Shown here in pieces: positions 51,555 to 60,735 of a stretch of DNA of 64,000 nucleotides. Every line of letters starts with the position of its first letter. The first letter of the stretch is position 1. Location of the stretch: contig JBMNGF010000002.1 of the NCBI GenBank assembly GCA_050949745.1, forward strand, positions 124,001 through 188,000. The letters run 5' to 3'. Source of the DNA: Syntrophaceticus sp050949745 (GTDB lineage: Bacteria > Bacillota > DSM-12270 > Thermacetogeniales > Thermacetogeniaceae). The notes beneath the pieces were generated by a model. The model saw nothing but the letters and a program-made list of their open reading frames with translations, was not told the DNA's origin and made no database searches. The translations under genes and the position numbers were made by a program.

Positions 51555-52112
51555 CTAAACACGCTCTAAATATTCCCCTGTTTTGGTATCTACCTTTACT
51601 ATATCCCCCTCGTCAACAAAGAGTGGCACCTGTATCACCAAACCCGTTTCCAGGGTTGCCGATTTTGTAGCCCCAGAAGCGGTATCCCCACGTACACCCG
51701 GTTCTGTGGTAGCTACTTTAAGTTCTACAGAATGAGGCAGATCTATCCCCATCAACTCACCATTATAAATGAGGACAAAAATATTCATGTTTTCCTGCAA
51801 ATAATTAATATTATCCCCTAACTGATCCTCAGTAATACTGACCTGTTCATAGGTTTCGTTGTCCATGAAAACGATAGATTCCGCTTCCCGGTAGAGATAC
51901 TGCATCTCCTTCCTTTCAATGTGCGCCCTGTTCACCTTTTCCCCGGCGCGAAAAGTCTGCTCAACCACACGCCCTGTACGCATGTTTTTCAGTTTGGTGC
52001 GCACAAATGCTGCTCCTTTACCAGGTTTGACATGCTGAAATTCCACAACACTATATACTTCCCCATCCACATCAATTGTTAAACCTGTTCTTAAATCATT
52101 TGTTGAAATCAT
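51555..52112 (-). CDS. efp: Elongation factor P
   Basis: Three-domain ribosome-binding factor that relieves stalling at polyproline, 185 residues. The N-terminal KOW-like domain carries HVKPGKGAAFVRTKLKNMRTG with the tip lysine at about residue 32. OB domains follow and end in VDTKTGEYLERV. ATG at 52112 is preceded by AAAAAGGATG. Its usual neighbour pepP lies upstream. Confidence 0.97.
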   Translation of the reverse strand: MISTNDLRTGLTIDVDGEVYSVVEFQHVKPGKGAAFVRTKLKNMRTGRVVEQTFRAGEKVNRAHIERKEMQYLYREAESIVFMDNETYEQVSITEDQLGDNINYLQENMNIFVLIYNGELMGIDLPHSVELKVATTEPGVRGDTASGATKSATLETGLVIQVPLFVDEGDIVKVDTKTGEYLERV

Positions 52113-52190
52113 CCTTTTTCATGCCTCACTTCCTAAAAATAGTCCTGCCCCTATCTTAATTGTCGTAAATTTATCATGTCTCTATATATA

Positions 52191-52215
52191 ACACAGTAGA
52201 ACCGTCCCCCTGTGT
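52191..52215. repeat. Palindromic ACACAG...CTGTGT element
   Basis: ACACAG (52191-52196) and CTGTGT (52210-52215) enclose TAGAACCGTCCCC. It is in the efp-pepP spacer and is a member of the dispersed family. Confidence 0.6.
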
Positions 52216-53292
52216 CTAGACCACAATTAGGTACTTTGTCACAGGTGTAAGTATCTCACAGCCATTCTCTTTGACTAAAACGGTATCCTCAATACGCACC
52301 CCTCCCCATTGGGGGATATAGACACCAGGTTCAATTGTGACTACCATGCCCTTCTCCAGCAGCAGGTCCTCTCCCTGAGCAAGCCTTGGCCCCTCATGAA
52401 CAGCCAAACCCACTCCATGTCCCAGAGAATGGACGAAATAGTCACCATAACCTGCTTCAGTGAGAAATTGGCGGACATTTTTATCCACATCCGCTGCCTT
52501 AACCCCTGCCCTCACAGCTCTAAGACCTCTTGCCTGCGCTTCACGTACAATTTCGTAAACTTCCTGCTGCCTGGCAGAAACAGTTCCTACACCAATAGTT
52601 CTCGTCAAATCTGCAGCATAACCTTTATAAGTAGCACCCAGATCAAAAGTGATCAGCTCACCCCACTGAATTTTTTTCTGAGTGGCTGTGCCATGGGGCA
52701 GAGCCCCCCTCTCTCCTGAGGCAACGATGGTCTCAAAGGCAGGAGGGCCGCTTCCATAACGCCGCATAAAACATTCCAATATACCGGCAATCTCCTGCTC
52801 ACTCTGTCCGGGGCGTATTTCTCCCAGCAGATACCGAAAAGCGCTGGCTGTTATCGCTCCTGCTTCCCTAATCAATTCAATCTCAGTTTCATCTTTCAAT
52901 AAGCGGAGTTTTTCCACTAAACCTTGCACAGAGATAAGTTCTGCTGAAAGAGATTCCCGCAGCATTTCCCACTGCCAGTAAGTGATATGATCTTTTTCAA
53001 AACCGAGGCTTTGGATCCCTTCAGTTCTGACTAATTCCGCCAGTGCTTTGATAAAGGATCTTTTATAAAGGATAAATTTACAGCTAGGAGCCTCCTGCTG
53101 TGCCTGTTCTTGATATCTTCCATCAGCAAAGAGATAGGATCCCTGCTGGTTTACTAGCAGTAGCCCCTCACCACCGGAAAAACCGCTGAGATAGAACACA
53201 TTAACTGGCCTGGAAACTAATATTGCTTCAAGCTCATGCTGTTCCAGAATATGACGAAGATCGCTCAGTCGTTTTTGGTAAATTGCGGTCAT
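52216..53292 (-). CDS. pepP: Xaa-Pro peptidase (M24 family)
   Basis: Dinuclear-metal aminopeptidase cleaving Xaa-Pro bonds, 358 residues. An N-terminal creatinase-like domain is followed by the pita-bread fold with ligands in FDLGATYKGYAADLTRT (two Asp, about residues 215-230), HSLGHGVGLAVHEGP (His, about 292), TIEPGVYI (Glu, about 322) and GVRIEDT (Glu, about 336). ATG at 53292 follows AAAGGAAGGC. It is commonly paired with efp. Confidence 0.95.
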   Translation of the reverse strand: MTAIYQKRLSDLRHILEQHELEAILVSRPVNVFYLSGFSGGEGLLLVNQQGSYLFADGRYQEQAQQEAPSCKFILYKRSFIKALAELVRTEGIQSLGFEKDHITYWQWEMLRESLSAELISVQGLVEKLRLLKDETEIELIREAGAITASAFRYLLGEIRPGQSEQEIAGILECFMRRYGSGPPAFETIVASGERGALPHGTATQKKIQWGELITFDLGATYKGYAADLTRTIGVGTVSARQQEVYEIVREAQARGLRAVRAGVKAADVDKNVRQFLTEAGYGDYFVHSLGHGVGLAVHEGPRLAQGEDLLLEKGMVVTIEPGVYIPQWGGVRIEDTVLVKENGCEILTPVTKYLIVV

Positions 53293-53451
53293 TTATCATG
53301 CCTTCCTTTAATAGATGTCAGAAGCCGGAGGTCTGATGTCGGAGTTATGCATGACTGCTTCATGCTGATTCAGCAACAGCCCTGAATCCGGCACTCTTTC
53401 ATCTGCTGATGGCTTCGCCAACTAAATGACTTTTTTACTAATCAATAACCA

Positions 53452-53907
53452 CTAGCTGCCATTCTTTCTGTATGATTTGATCAAGTGACATGCTGCACTC
53501 AAAGCGAGCTGATAACTCAAATGACCGAAACCCGATATCTGGCCCCAAGCGGCAGGAGTGATTACAGAGTGACTGCGCCAGGATTCACGAACGGTAATGT
53601 TGCTCAAGTGGACCTCAATCACAGGAATATTCACACTCCTAATAGCATCATGAAGGGCATAACTATAGTGTGCCAAAGCACCAGGGTTGAGGATGATTAC
53701 ATCGAAGTTCCCACGGGCATCATGGATTTGATCTATGAGTACCCCTTCATGGTTGGATTGAAAGCAAACAACCACGACACCTTCCGCTTCCCCCTGCTGC
53801 TGTAAGCTATGATTGATCTGCTCCAGGGTCATCCATCCATAAATTTCTTCTTCTCGCTCCCCCAAAAGGTTGAGGTTCGGTCCGTGGAGCACCAAGACCC
53901 TTGCCAA
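53452..53907 (-). CDS. aroQ: Type II 3-dehydroquinate dehydratase
   Basis: Shikimate-pathway dehydratase, dodecameric type II, 151 residues. Motifs: GPNLNLLGEREEEIYG (catalytic Tyr at the end), QSNHEGVLIDQIH, NPGALAHYSYALHDAI, EVHLSNITVRESWRSHS and GQISGFG. TTG at 53907 has GAGGTGAGG upstream. It is followed by about 160 bases holding degenerate repeats. Confidence 0.96.
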   Translation of the reverse strand: MARVLVLHGPNLNLLGEREEEIYGWMTLEQINHSLQQQGEAEGVVVVCFQSNHEGVLIDQIHDARGNFDVIILNPGALAHYSYALHDAIRSVNIPVIEVHLSNITVRESWRSHSVITPAAWGQISGFGHLSYQLALSAACHLIKSYRKNGS

Positions 53908-54026
53908 TTGTCCTCACCTCACAGAATAATTCTTATAGGTAATATATTTCATACTCACACAGGAAAAGCTTTCAAAGCAGCCAAGCTGCTCAACTGGTAC
54001 CATAGTGCAGTCAGCCGCATTTCTTA

Positions 54027-55379
54027 TTATCCACTGACCGTCAAATTGGCAACGCGAACTGTTGGTGCCCCCCTAGCTGCGAAAAATCGTAGATCACTGC
54101 CTACAGCATCAACACCTTCGAGCAATCCCAATATATTGCCAGCTATTACCATGCCCCTTACAGGTGTAGTAAGTTCTCCGTTGTGTATCCAAATTCCTGC
54201 CGCTCCAAGGGAAAAATCACCGGAGATGGGGTTGGCTGTATGCATACCCATCACTTCAGTGAGATAGAAGCCCTCTCCTGTTTCTTTAATGATCGCATCA
54301 TGGGAATGATTTCCAGGAAAAATGTAAAAGTTTGTGCTGCCCAACTGGGGTGGTGACTGAAAGGAACCCCGCGCCCCGTTCCCAGTTGATGAAACACCGT
54401 CTTTGGCCGCGGTATAGGAATTGTACATGAATCCCTGCAGCTCCCCGCTATCTACCAGCACTGTCTTTTGAGTAGGAACACCCTCACCATCAAAAGGAGC
54501 GCTGGCTATTCCCCCTGGTTTGGCACCATCATCAATAATTGTAATTCTAGATGAGGCCACCCTTTCCCCTGTTTTACCGGCAAAAAGGGAGCGCCCTTTT
54601 TGGACAGCCTCAGCACTCAGAGCAGAGGCCAGCATAGCCAGAAAACTTGACACAACATAAGGGTCCATGACAACTGGGACCCGTTTGGTAGACAGCCGCT
54701 GTGCCCCGATCATGCGCACCGCTTTCCTGGCCGCTTCTTTCCCCAGAGCATCCGGATCCAATTCCTTTAATCTGCGCACAAATTCTACAGAAAATCCTGT
54801 CTGCTGGTCACCGTCTTTCCCAGCTACAAAGGCAGCAACACCACCGCAAAAGGCCCCCCTTGAGGTAAGGGATACCCCTTTACTGTTGGCAATGGCTATC
54901 TCATAATTAACCTCTTGATAGCTGATCTGTTCTGTGAGGCATACCAGGGGATCAAAAGAACGCCCGCTCCTTTCTATCTGACGAGCCATCTCGATCTTCT
55001 CTTCCAGAGAAACCTCATCAAGCTGCGGATCATATAAATCCAATTCCGGATAAGAAAGGGCTGGTTCAGGAAGTGTATAGTAGGAATCCTCGCTGGCAGC
55101 CTTCGCATTGGCCAATGCTATATCCAGGGTGTTCGCCAGCTTACCCCAGGTCAATTCTGTTGTATATGCATACCCGAGACGGCCATTCTGAATGACACGA
55201 ATGCCTAGTCCGGCATCTTTGGCAACCTTGAGGTTTTCCACCTGGCCCTCCCTCACTTCAATGCTCAGCTCTCTTTCGCTGTCATAAAAGGCCTCAGCCT
55301 GCTCCACATTACGCTTTTTGGACTCTTCGATAACAGCTCTTACTATTTCCTCACCTGCAAGTTTTTTATCACTATTCAA
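54027..55379 (-). CDS. pmbA: TldD/PmbA family protein (PmbA type)
   Basis: Partner subunit TldE/PmbA of the heterodimeric metalloprotease, 450 residues. It lacks HExxxH, as expected for this subunit. Conserved segments are EVREGQVENLKVAKDAGLGIRV, FDGEGVPTQKTVLVDSGELQGFMYNSYTA, and the end SGDFSLGAAGIWIHNGELTTPVRGMVIAGNI. TTG at 55379 overlaps the tldD stop (TTGA), giving coupled translation. Confidence 0.93.
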   Translation of the reverse strand: MNSDKKLAGEEIVRAVIEESKKRNVEQAEAFYDSERELSIEVREGQVENLKVAKDAGLGIRVIQNGRLGYAYTTELTWGKLANTLDIALANAKAASEDSYYTLPEPALSYPELDLYDPQLDEVSLEEKIEMARQIERSGRSFDPLVCLTEQISYQEVNYEIAIANSKGVSLTSRGAFCGGVAAFVAGKDGDQQTGFSVEFVRRLKELDPDALGKEAARKAVRMIGAQRLSTKRVPVVMDPYVVSSFLAMLASALSAEAVQKGRSLFAGKTGERVASSRITIIDDGAKPGGIASAPFDGEGVPTQKTVLVDSGELQGFMYNSYTAAKDGVSSTGNGARGSFQSPPQLGSTNFYIFPGNHSHDAIIKETGEGFYLTEVMGMHTANPISGDFSLGAAGIWIHNGELTTPVRGMVIAGNILGLLEGVDAVGSDLRFFAARGAPTVRVANLTVSG

Positions 55380-56866
55380 GAATGGTCCACCTCATCTTCC
55401 AATATTCCACCAACAACAATATCCGGGATTCTGATCGTAGGCTGAGCATCTGAAACAGGAACACCCTGCCCATCCTTGCCACAGGTGCCGATTGTAAAGC
55501 CCAGATCATTCCCTACCCGATCGATCTTCTGTAAAACCTCAGGGCCATTACCGGTCAATGTGGCACCCCTTACCGGCACATCAATTTTGCCATCCTTTAT
55601 CAGGTATCCTTCCAGAACCTCGAAAACAAAATCCCCTGTGGTTGTATTAACCTGTCCGCCACCCATGCGGCGTACAAACAGGCCCTTATCTGTCTCTCTG
55701 ATGATCTCCTCAGGGGAGTGCTCCCCTGCAGCCAAGTAGGTAGTGGTCATCCGGGGTATTGGCCGATAGCGGAAGGTTTCTCTCCTGGCATTCCCTGTTG
55801 GCTGCACCCCATCACGGCCAGCTGTAATCCGGTCATTCATGATATTTTTCAGAATACCCTTCTCAATAAGCACATTGCGCTGTGCAGGAGTTCCCTCATC
55901 ATCAAAGCTGTATGAACCGTATTTTCCGGGGATAGTTCCATCATCAACAACAGTCACCAGTTCTGAGGCTACCTGTTCACCCTTTTTCCCTGCGTAAACA
56001 GAGAGACCCTTCTGGACAAGATCAGCCTCCAGGCCATGGCCACAAGCCTCATGGATCATAGTGCCCCCCGCTTCTCCGGAAAGCACCACATCCATCCGCC
56101 CTGCCGGTGCCGGCCGGGCTTTGAGCATCAGGAGTGCCCGCTCAGCAGCTCTTCTTCCCAGATCTGCCGCCTTTACCTCATCAAACAGCTCAAAACCTTT
56201 GGTGCCTCCGGCAGAATCATACCCTGTCTGAATCACCTTTCCATCAGATGCAACAACATGCACCACCAACCGGGTGCGTACCCGCTCATCCTCCACATAA
56301 ACACCATCACTATTTGCGATGGTCACCTGTTGAATGACATCCGCATAACCGACACTCACTTGACGGATCAACCGTTCATCCTTGGAGCGAGCAGCCTGTT
56401 CCGCCTCTTTGACTAGGGCGACCTTCCTGTCAATAGCCACCTGATCAGGCCGCTGCTCAATAGGTAGGCACACCGGAGATTCCCGCTGTTGAAAGATTAT
56501 GGGAGTGGGGGCTGGGGCTGCTGCCTCACCCTCGGCTTGTGCTGCAGATTTGGCCTTTAAATCTGCTATAGCTGAACTTCCAGCCCTACTGACATCACCC
56601 CTCTTATCGGACACACCGACAGCTACCTGCCTGGCCAGCCTGAGCAGAGCCTCCTTAGAGAGGTCTGTAGTATAGCCATAGGCCGTATTATCCCCCTTCA
56701 CAACCCTGATCCCGGCACCCTGATCACGCCCCGAGATCACCCGCTCGATCTTTCCTGCCTCCATGCTGACCCTGTTCTGGGAGATTTTTTCCATATAGAT
56801 CTCAGCAAAGTCCCCATTTCTGCTGGCAAGTTGCAAAAGCTCTGCCAGATCTTCCTTTTCAATCAT
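55376..56866 (-). CDS. tldD: Metalloprotease TldD, with an internal insertion
   Basis: Catalytic subunit of the TldD-TldE protease, 496 residues. The zinc site HEACGHGLEAD is near residue 268, followed by SFDDEGTPAQRNVLIEKGIL and the terminal TTGDFVFEVLEGYLIKDGKIDVPVRGATLTGN. Residues about 100-150 carry a low-complexity Ala/Pro/Glu-rich insertion (AEGEAAAPAPTP...) not usual in the family. I chose ATG at 56866 because GTGAGG lies 8 bases upstream; the frame is open to 56902. Confidence 0.94.
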   Translation of the reverse strand: MIEKEDLAELLQLASRNGDFAEIYMEKISQNRVSMEAGKIERVISGRDQGAGIRVVKGDNTAYGYTTDLSKEALLRLARQVAVGVSDKRGDVSRAGSSAIADLKAKSAAQAEGEAAAPAPTPIIFQQRESPVCLPIEQRPDQVAIDRKVALVKEAEQAARSKDERLIRQVSVGYADVIQQVTIANSDGVYVEDERVRTRLVVHVVASDGKVIQTGYDSAGGTKGFELFDEVKAADLGRRAAERALLMLKARPAPAGRMDVVLSGEAGGTMIHEACGHGLEADLVQKGLSVYAGKKGEQVASELVTVVDDGTIPGKYGSYSFDDEGTPAQRNVLIEKGILKNIMNDRITAGRDGVQPTGNARRETFRYRPIPRMTTTYLAAGEHSPEEIIRETDKGLFVRRMGGGQVNTTTGDFVFEVLEGYLIKDGKIDVPVRGATLTGNGPEVLQKIDRVGNDLGFTIGTCGKDGQGVPVSDAQPTIRIPDIVVGGILEDEVDHS

Positions 56867-56989
56867 CTCAAACAACCTCACTAATCTAGATAATATTCTC
56901 AAATCTCTTCCATCATACCCTGTTTTATTTCCTATTGTCTACTTTTTCCCGAACATGTATGCAAAGACACAGAGAAGTGGCAAGGGGAC

Positions 56990-58639
56990 GGCAGACTGTG
57001 TGACAAACATGCAGGTTTTTCTAAATATTAGTATCCACCAACGCTAAATCAGGTGTTGATAGCTAAAATTTAAGAGATTACTACCTGTTTTTAAGAGACG
57101 AAAAGAAGACTCACGCTTATGCGGGGGTCAATAATTTTATCATTTTTTCAACTCCCAGAATATTTATCACCCTTCGCAGGTTGTAGGCCAGAAAACTCAA
57201 GGCCGATTCTGTTTTTACCGACTCTAACCCCTTGGTCAGAAAATGGCTGTAACCCCATATCCTTTTGATGGTGCCAAAGGGGTGTTCTGCTAGCCTCTGC
57301 CTCTGGGCGTATAGTTCTTTGTTTTCCTGTGTTCGTTTGTCTATTTCATCAAGAAGTTCCTGACAAAGATTTCGTGAAATGGTTCTGCCCTTTTTGGAAC
57401 TGGTACACTGGTCTTTAAACTTACATTGCTTGCAGGCTCTGAAGTTCTTGTAGTCTTGATATTCAACACCTTTTACTTTTCTAATACGGCCGGGGTAAAG
57501 TGTCTGCCCGGCAGGGCATATGTAAATGTTTTGTTCTTGGTCATATTGGAAACGATCTTGATGAAAATCAGGATTCGCCACACCACCAGTATTTTTTGGC
57601 TTGGCTACATAGGTTTCAATTTTGTTTTTTTCGCATTTTTTGAGGTCTAAGGTGGAGTAATAGCCTTTATCGGCCAAGGCTTTTATTTCTTCAACACCCA
57701 ATGTTTCTTTGGCTTTTTTAGCCATCTCGTAAAGATTCCCTTGGTCTGCTGCGTTGTTAATTACGTCGTAGTCTACGAGCAGTTTGTTTTTTTGGTCTAT
57801 TGCTGTTTGTACATTGTAGCAGACATCTGCCCCGTTGTTATTAACCTTCATCAAGCGGGCATCGGGGTCTGTGGTGGAGATTTCATCGATCTTTTTTTCT
57901 TTCATTTCTTTTTGCATGGCCTGGTATTTGGCTTTGCGTTTTTTTAGTTCTTCAATACGCTTTTTGATTTCTTCTGCATTGGGGATATGGATGTCCGCTT
58001 CTTCCTGATCGTTGCTGTCCAGCTCTTTTAGATAGTTTGATATTTTCTCGTTCAGGTATTTCAGGTGGCGTTTTATTTTTTTATCATTGTAGTTGTTGCG
58101 TTTGGAGTTGCATGCTCTGAACTTGGAGCCGTCTACTGCTATTACTTCACATCCGAACAGATCCCATTCTTTGCACAGCAGGTTGAATTGTTTGAAAACG
58201 TTTTTGATGGCTTTTTTGTTGTCTTTGCGGAAATCGGCAATTGTTTTGAAGTCCGGTTTCAGTTTTTTAAGGAGCCACATCAGCTCAACGTTTCTTCCTG
58301 CTTCAGCTTCTAATTTTCTCGATGAGCGGATGCGGTTCAAGTACCCGTAAAGATAAAGTTTTAAGAGGTCCCGGGGATCATATGCTGGTCTCCCCACATC
58401 ATTGGGAGTTGTTCTTTTGAAGCCCAGTTCTTTCATGTCAAGGGAATCTACAAAAGCCTCTATTACCCGAACCGGATTGTCCGGGGTGATATAGTCATCT
58501 ACTGCCTCTGGAAACAGGGTGATTTGGTTGCGGTTTTCTCCTTTTATGTACGGCATTTTCTCCACCTCTCTATCACCCTATATTTCGATCTTTATCCCTT
58601 TAATTCCTTTTTCTGTGGGGAGTTTTCACACAGTCTGAC
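56990..58639 (-). mobile_element. IS1182-type insertion sequence, complete
   Basis: A 1,650-base element with one transposase gene. Left end GGCAGACTGTGTGACAAAC (from 56990) and right end, read inward, GTCAGACTGTGTGAAAAC (from 58639) match at 17 of 19 positions including CAGACTGTGTGA. GGGGAC directly flanks both ends (56984-56989 and 58640-58645), consistent with a 6-bp target duplication. Both ends and the transposase look intact, so insertion is likely recent. It sits between tldD and a small membrane gene. Confidence 0.85.
57117..58556 (-). CDS. IS1182 family transposase
   Basis: A 479-residue DDE transposase. The DUF772 N-terminal domain (NPVRVIEAFVDSLDMKELGF, RPAYDPRDLLKLYLYGYLNRIRSSRKLE) is followed by the catalytic core with DGSKFRA (Asp, about residue 144), ALADKGYYS (Asp, about 288) and RLAEHPFGTIKRIWGYSHF (Glu/His region, about 433). 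A cysteine cluster CKQCKFKDQC lies near 382. ATG at 58556 is preferred to GTG at 58565 by its spacing to GGTGGAG. No stop or frameshift was found. Confidence 0.93.
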   Translation of the reverse strand: MPYIKGENRNQITLFPEAVDDYITPDNPVRVIEAFVDSLDMKELGFKRTTPNDVGRPAYDPRDLLKLYLYGYLNRIRSSRKLEAEAGRNVELMWLLKKLKPDFKTIADFRKDNKKAIKNVFKQFNLLCKEWDLFGCEVIAVDGSKFRACNSKRNNYNDKKIKRHLKYLNEKISNYLKELDSNDQEEADIHIPNAEEIKKRIEELKKRKAKYQAMQKEMKEKKIDEISTTDPDARLMKVNNNGADVCYNVQTAIDQKNKLLVDYDVINNAADQGNLYEMAKKAKETLGVEEIKALADKGYYSTLDLKKCEKNKIETYVAKPKNTGGVANPDFHQDRFQYDQEQNIYICPAGQTLYPGRIRKVKGVEYQDYKNFRACKQCKFKDQCTSSKKGRTISRNLCQELLDEIDKRTQENKELYAQRQRLAEHPFGTIKRIWGYSHFLTKGLESVKTESALSFLAYNLRRVINILGVEKMIKLLTPA

Positions 58640-58688
58640 GGGGACTTTGACTCACTGCTGTGACATGTGTGCATGATGACATGCCCCC

Positions 58689-58722
58689 CGTCCCCCTGTC
58701 ACATTCGTCCCCCTGTCACATT
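58689..58722. repeat. Two tandem 17-bp repeats
   Basis: CGTCCCCCTGTCACATT is repeated exactly at 58689-58705 and 58706-58722. They lie just outside the IS right end and before the stop of the small membrane gene. They resemble half-sites of the GACACAGG palindrome family. Confidence 0.8.
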
Positions 58723-58735
58723 CCAATGCCTACTC

Positions 58736-59068
58736 TCACACCACATCTACCAACTTCTTCGCTAATAAGATCTGTATTATGCCAATCACGAAAAATATGA
58801 CATGTAATGGGTTAATCGTGTACAGCATATAACACTGTATGGCAATCCAGAGGCAAAGGATTACTCCTAAACTGCCGCTAATATATGCCTGATTTTTATT
58901 ATTCTTTTTTCCAGTAATAAATGCAGCTAGATTCCCCAGCCCCAGTACAACGAATAAAAAGACACCCGGGATAAAAAAGTCTGTAAAGGGACCATTTTTC
59001 AATGCTTCTACCGAAATTCCAACTGCACTCCCACTAGGACTATATATTGCTGCTGCTCCTCCGAACAA
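58736..59068 (-). CDS. Small multipass membrane protein, start uncertain
   Basis: At least 110 residues with hydrophobic helices at about 30-50, 62-80 and 85-105. No family recognised. The frame continues upstream of the TTG at 59068 with VVKPLKISGIIHLFVSVGA, which completes a fourth helix and sits 2-3 codons after AAGGAGGAG (about 59130). No ATG, GTG or TTG lies there, so the true start may be a rare codon or mutated. Function unknown. Confidence 0.5.
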   Translation of the reverse strand: MFGGAAAIYSPSGSAVGISVEALKNGPFTDFFIPGVFLFVVLGLGNLAAFITGKKNNKNQAYISGSLGVILCLWIAIQCYMLYTINPLHVIFFVIGIIQILLAKKLVDVV

Positions 59069-59198
59069 TGCTCCAACACTAACAAAAAGATGGATTATCC
59101 CCGAAATCTTTAATGGTTTGACGACACTCTCCTCCTTCAGTTTTGCAAATACTTATCTCTATCAAAAGCATTATTATATAATTTGCAACAAAAAAAGT

Positions 59199-59225
59199 AA
59201 CACAGGAGAACCATCCCCCCTGTGT
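59199..59225. repeat. Palindromic AACACAGG...CCTGTGT element
   Basis: ACACAGG (59200-59206) and CCTGTGT (59219-59225) around AGAACCATCCCC. It lies in the 281-base spacer upstream of the small membrane gene. The rest of that spacer shows no other feature. Confidence 0.7.
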
Positions 59226-59349
59226 CTTCTTTTAACTCAAGGGTAACCCCTTGTGGAACTATTTCAAAAAAGGTCTTAAATCACTATATTTTTTATACTC
59301 TATCAACTTATCGTGAAGCAACCTTCCAACTAATATGCTTCCCCTGTGT

Positions 59350-60537
59350 CTATTCGCAGAGGGCTTCGGCGATGGCTTTAGCTTTGCTGAAGCTGTCTTC
59401 TGTAGGATTCCAGTTGCATTTTATTTCCGGTTCGACAACTGCGAAGCCTGCATCCTCAAGCCTTTCTCTAAGCACTTTTGTGCTTTCTCCACTCCAGCCA
59501 TAACAGCCGAAAACTGCCGCTTTCTTGTTTTTGAATTTCAACTCTTTTAGAAATTCAAGCCAACCGCCCACAGAAGACAATATATTCTTACTGACTGTAG
59601 GCGAACCTACCGCAATCGCCTTCGACTTGAAAACCTCTGTCATAATATCATTCTTATCTTTCTTAGAAATGTTGAAGATTTTGACCTTGGTGTCGGGGGA
59701 TATCCGGGCGATCTCTTCCCCGATCCTATGTGCTAACTGCATCGTGCCTTCCCACATAGTATCATAGGCTATTGTAATCTGGTCTTCCTGATAACCCTGC
59801 GCCCACTCATAGTATTTTTCGACGATTTGCAGAGGGTTGTCCCTCCAGATAACACCATGGCTTGTCGCTATAATATCGATCGGAAGATTAAGAGACTGAA
59901 TTTCCTCAATTTTCTTTTTCACAAGGGGTGAGAACGGATTTAAAATGTTGGCATAGTACTTAATCGCCTCAGCCCAAAGCAGACAGGTATCCGCTTTATC
60001 GTTGAACAATTCATCTAAAGCATAGTGCTGGCCGAAAGCATCATTGGAAAACAAGATATTGTCACCAGTCATATAAGTCGCCATACTGTCAGGCCAGTGC
60101 AACATCCTCATTTCTACAAAAACAAGCTTTTTCCCGTTTCCAATGTCCACCGAGTCCCCTGTTTTGACCACATTAAAGTTCCATTCCGGATGATGGTATT
60201 GCCCAGTCAGGGATTTGACGGCATTGGCTGTGCAGTAAATAGGCGTGTCGGGGATCTTCTCCATCAAGGCAGGAAGAGCGCCGCTGTGGTCACACTCGCC
60301 ATGATTCATCACAATGAAATCAATTTTATTTAGGTCAATTTCGCTTGCCAGATTATCTACAAATTCTGCGGAATGGGGCTTCCAGACCGTATCGATCAGC
60401 ACCGTCTTTTCCTCTTGAATCAAATAAGCATTTTGGCTAGAGGCATTATTGATGGAATAGTCGTCGCCATGGAATGATTCCAGCTCCCAGTCAATTTTAC
60501 CAACCCAGTATACGTTATTTTTCACTGCCCTTTTCAT
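59350..60537 (-). CDS. fprA: Flavodiiron protein (FprA-type oxidoreductase)
   Basis: A-type flavoprotein reducing O2 (or NO) to water in anaerobes, 395 residues. The metallo-lactamase-like domain carries the di-iron ligands in MNHGECDHSGALP (His, Glu, Asp, His; about residues 78-90), MLHWPDSMATYM (about 145), FSNDAFGQHYA (Asp, about 165) and ATSHGVIWRDNP (about 226). The flavodoxin domain with FMN loop YDTMWEGTMQLA begins near 257 and ends at an ordinary C terminus without rubredoxin fusion. ATG at 60537 follows GGAGGGG. A separate rubredoxin partner is not in the window. Confidence 0.95.
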   Translation of the reverse strand: MKRAVKNNVYWVGKIDWELESFHGDDYSINNASSQNAYLIQEEKTVLIDTVWKPHSAEFVDNLASEIDLNKIDFIVMNHGECDHSGALPALMEKIPDTPIYCTANAVKSLTGQYHHPEWNFNVVKTGDSVDIGNGKKLVFVEMRMLHWPDSMATYMTGDNILFSNDAFGQHYALDELFNDKADTCLLWAEAIKYYANILNPFSPLVKKKIEEIQSLNLPIDIIATSHGVIWRDNPLQIVEKYYEWAQGYQEDQITIAYDTMWEGTMQLAHRIGEEIARISPDTKVKIFNISKKDKNDIMTEVFKSKAIAVGSPTVSKNILSSVGGWLEFLKELKFKNKKAAVFGCYGWSGESTKVLRERLEDAGFAVVEPEIKCNWNPTEDSFSKAKAIAEALCE

Positions 60538-60735
60538 CTTACCCCTCCTCACAATATGATTGCTCCCAAAGTCAACTCATTATTGCCAGCATACTAAAGG
60601 ATAAATGGGGTGTCAACGATTTCTCGGACATACTAGCAGCTTATTGAACAATGCTTCAAATACAAGAATTGAACCGACCAGATCCAGCATGCCGTGGTTG
60701 TAGACTTCATAGCAACAGAAGTGAACTACTCTTTA

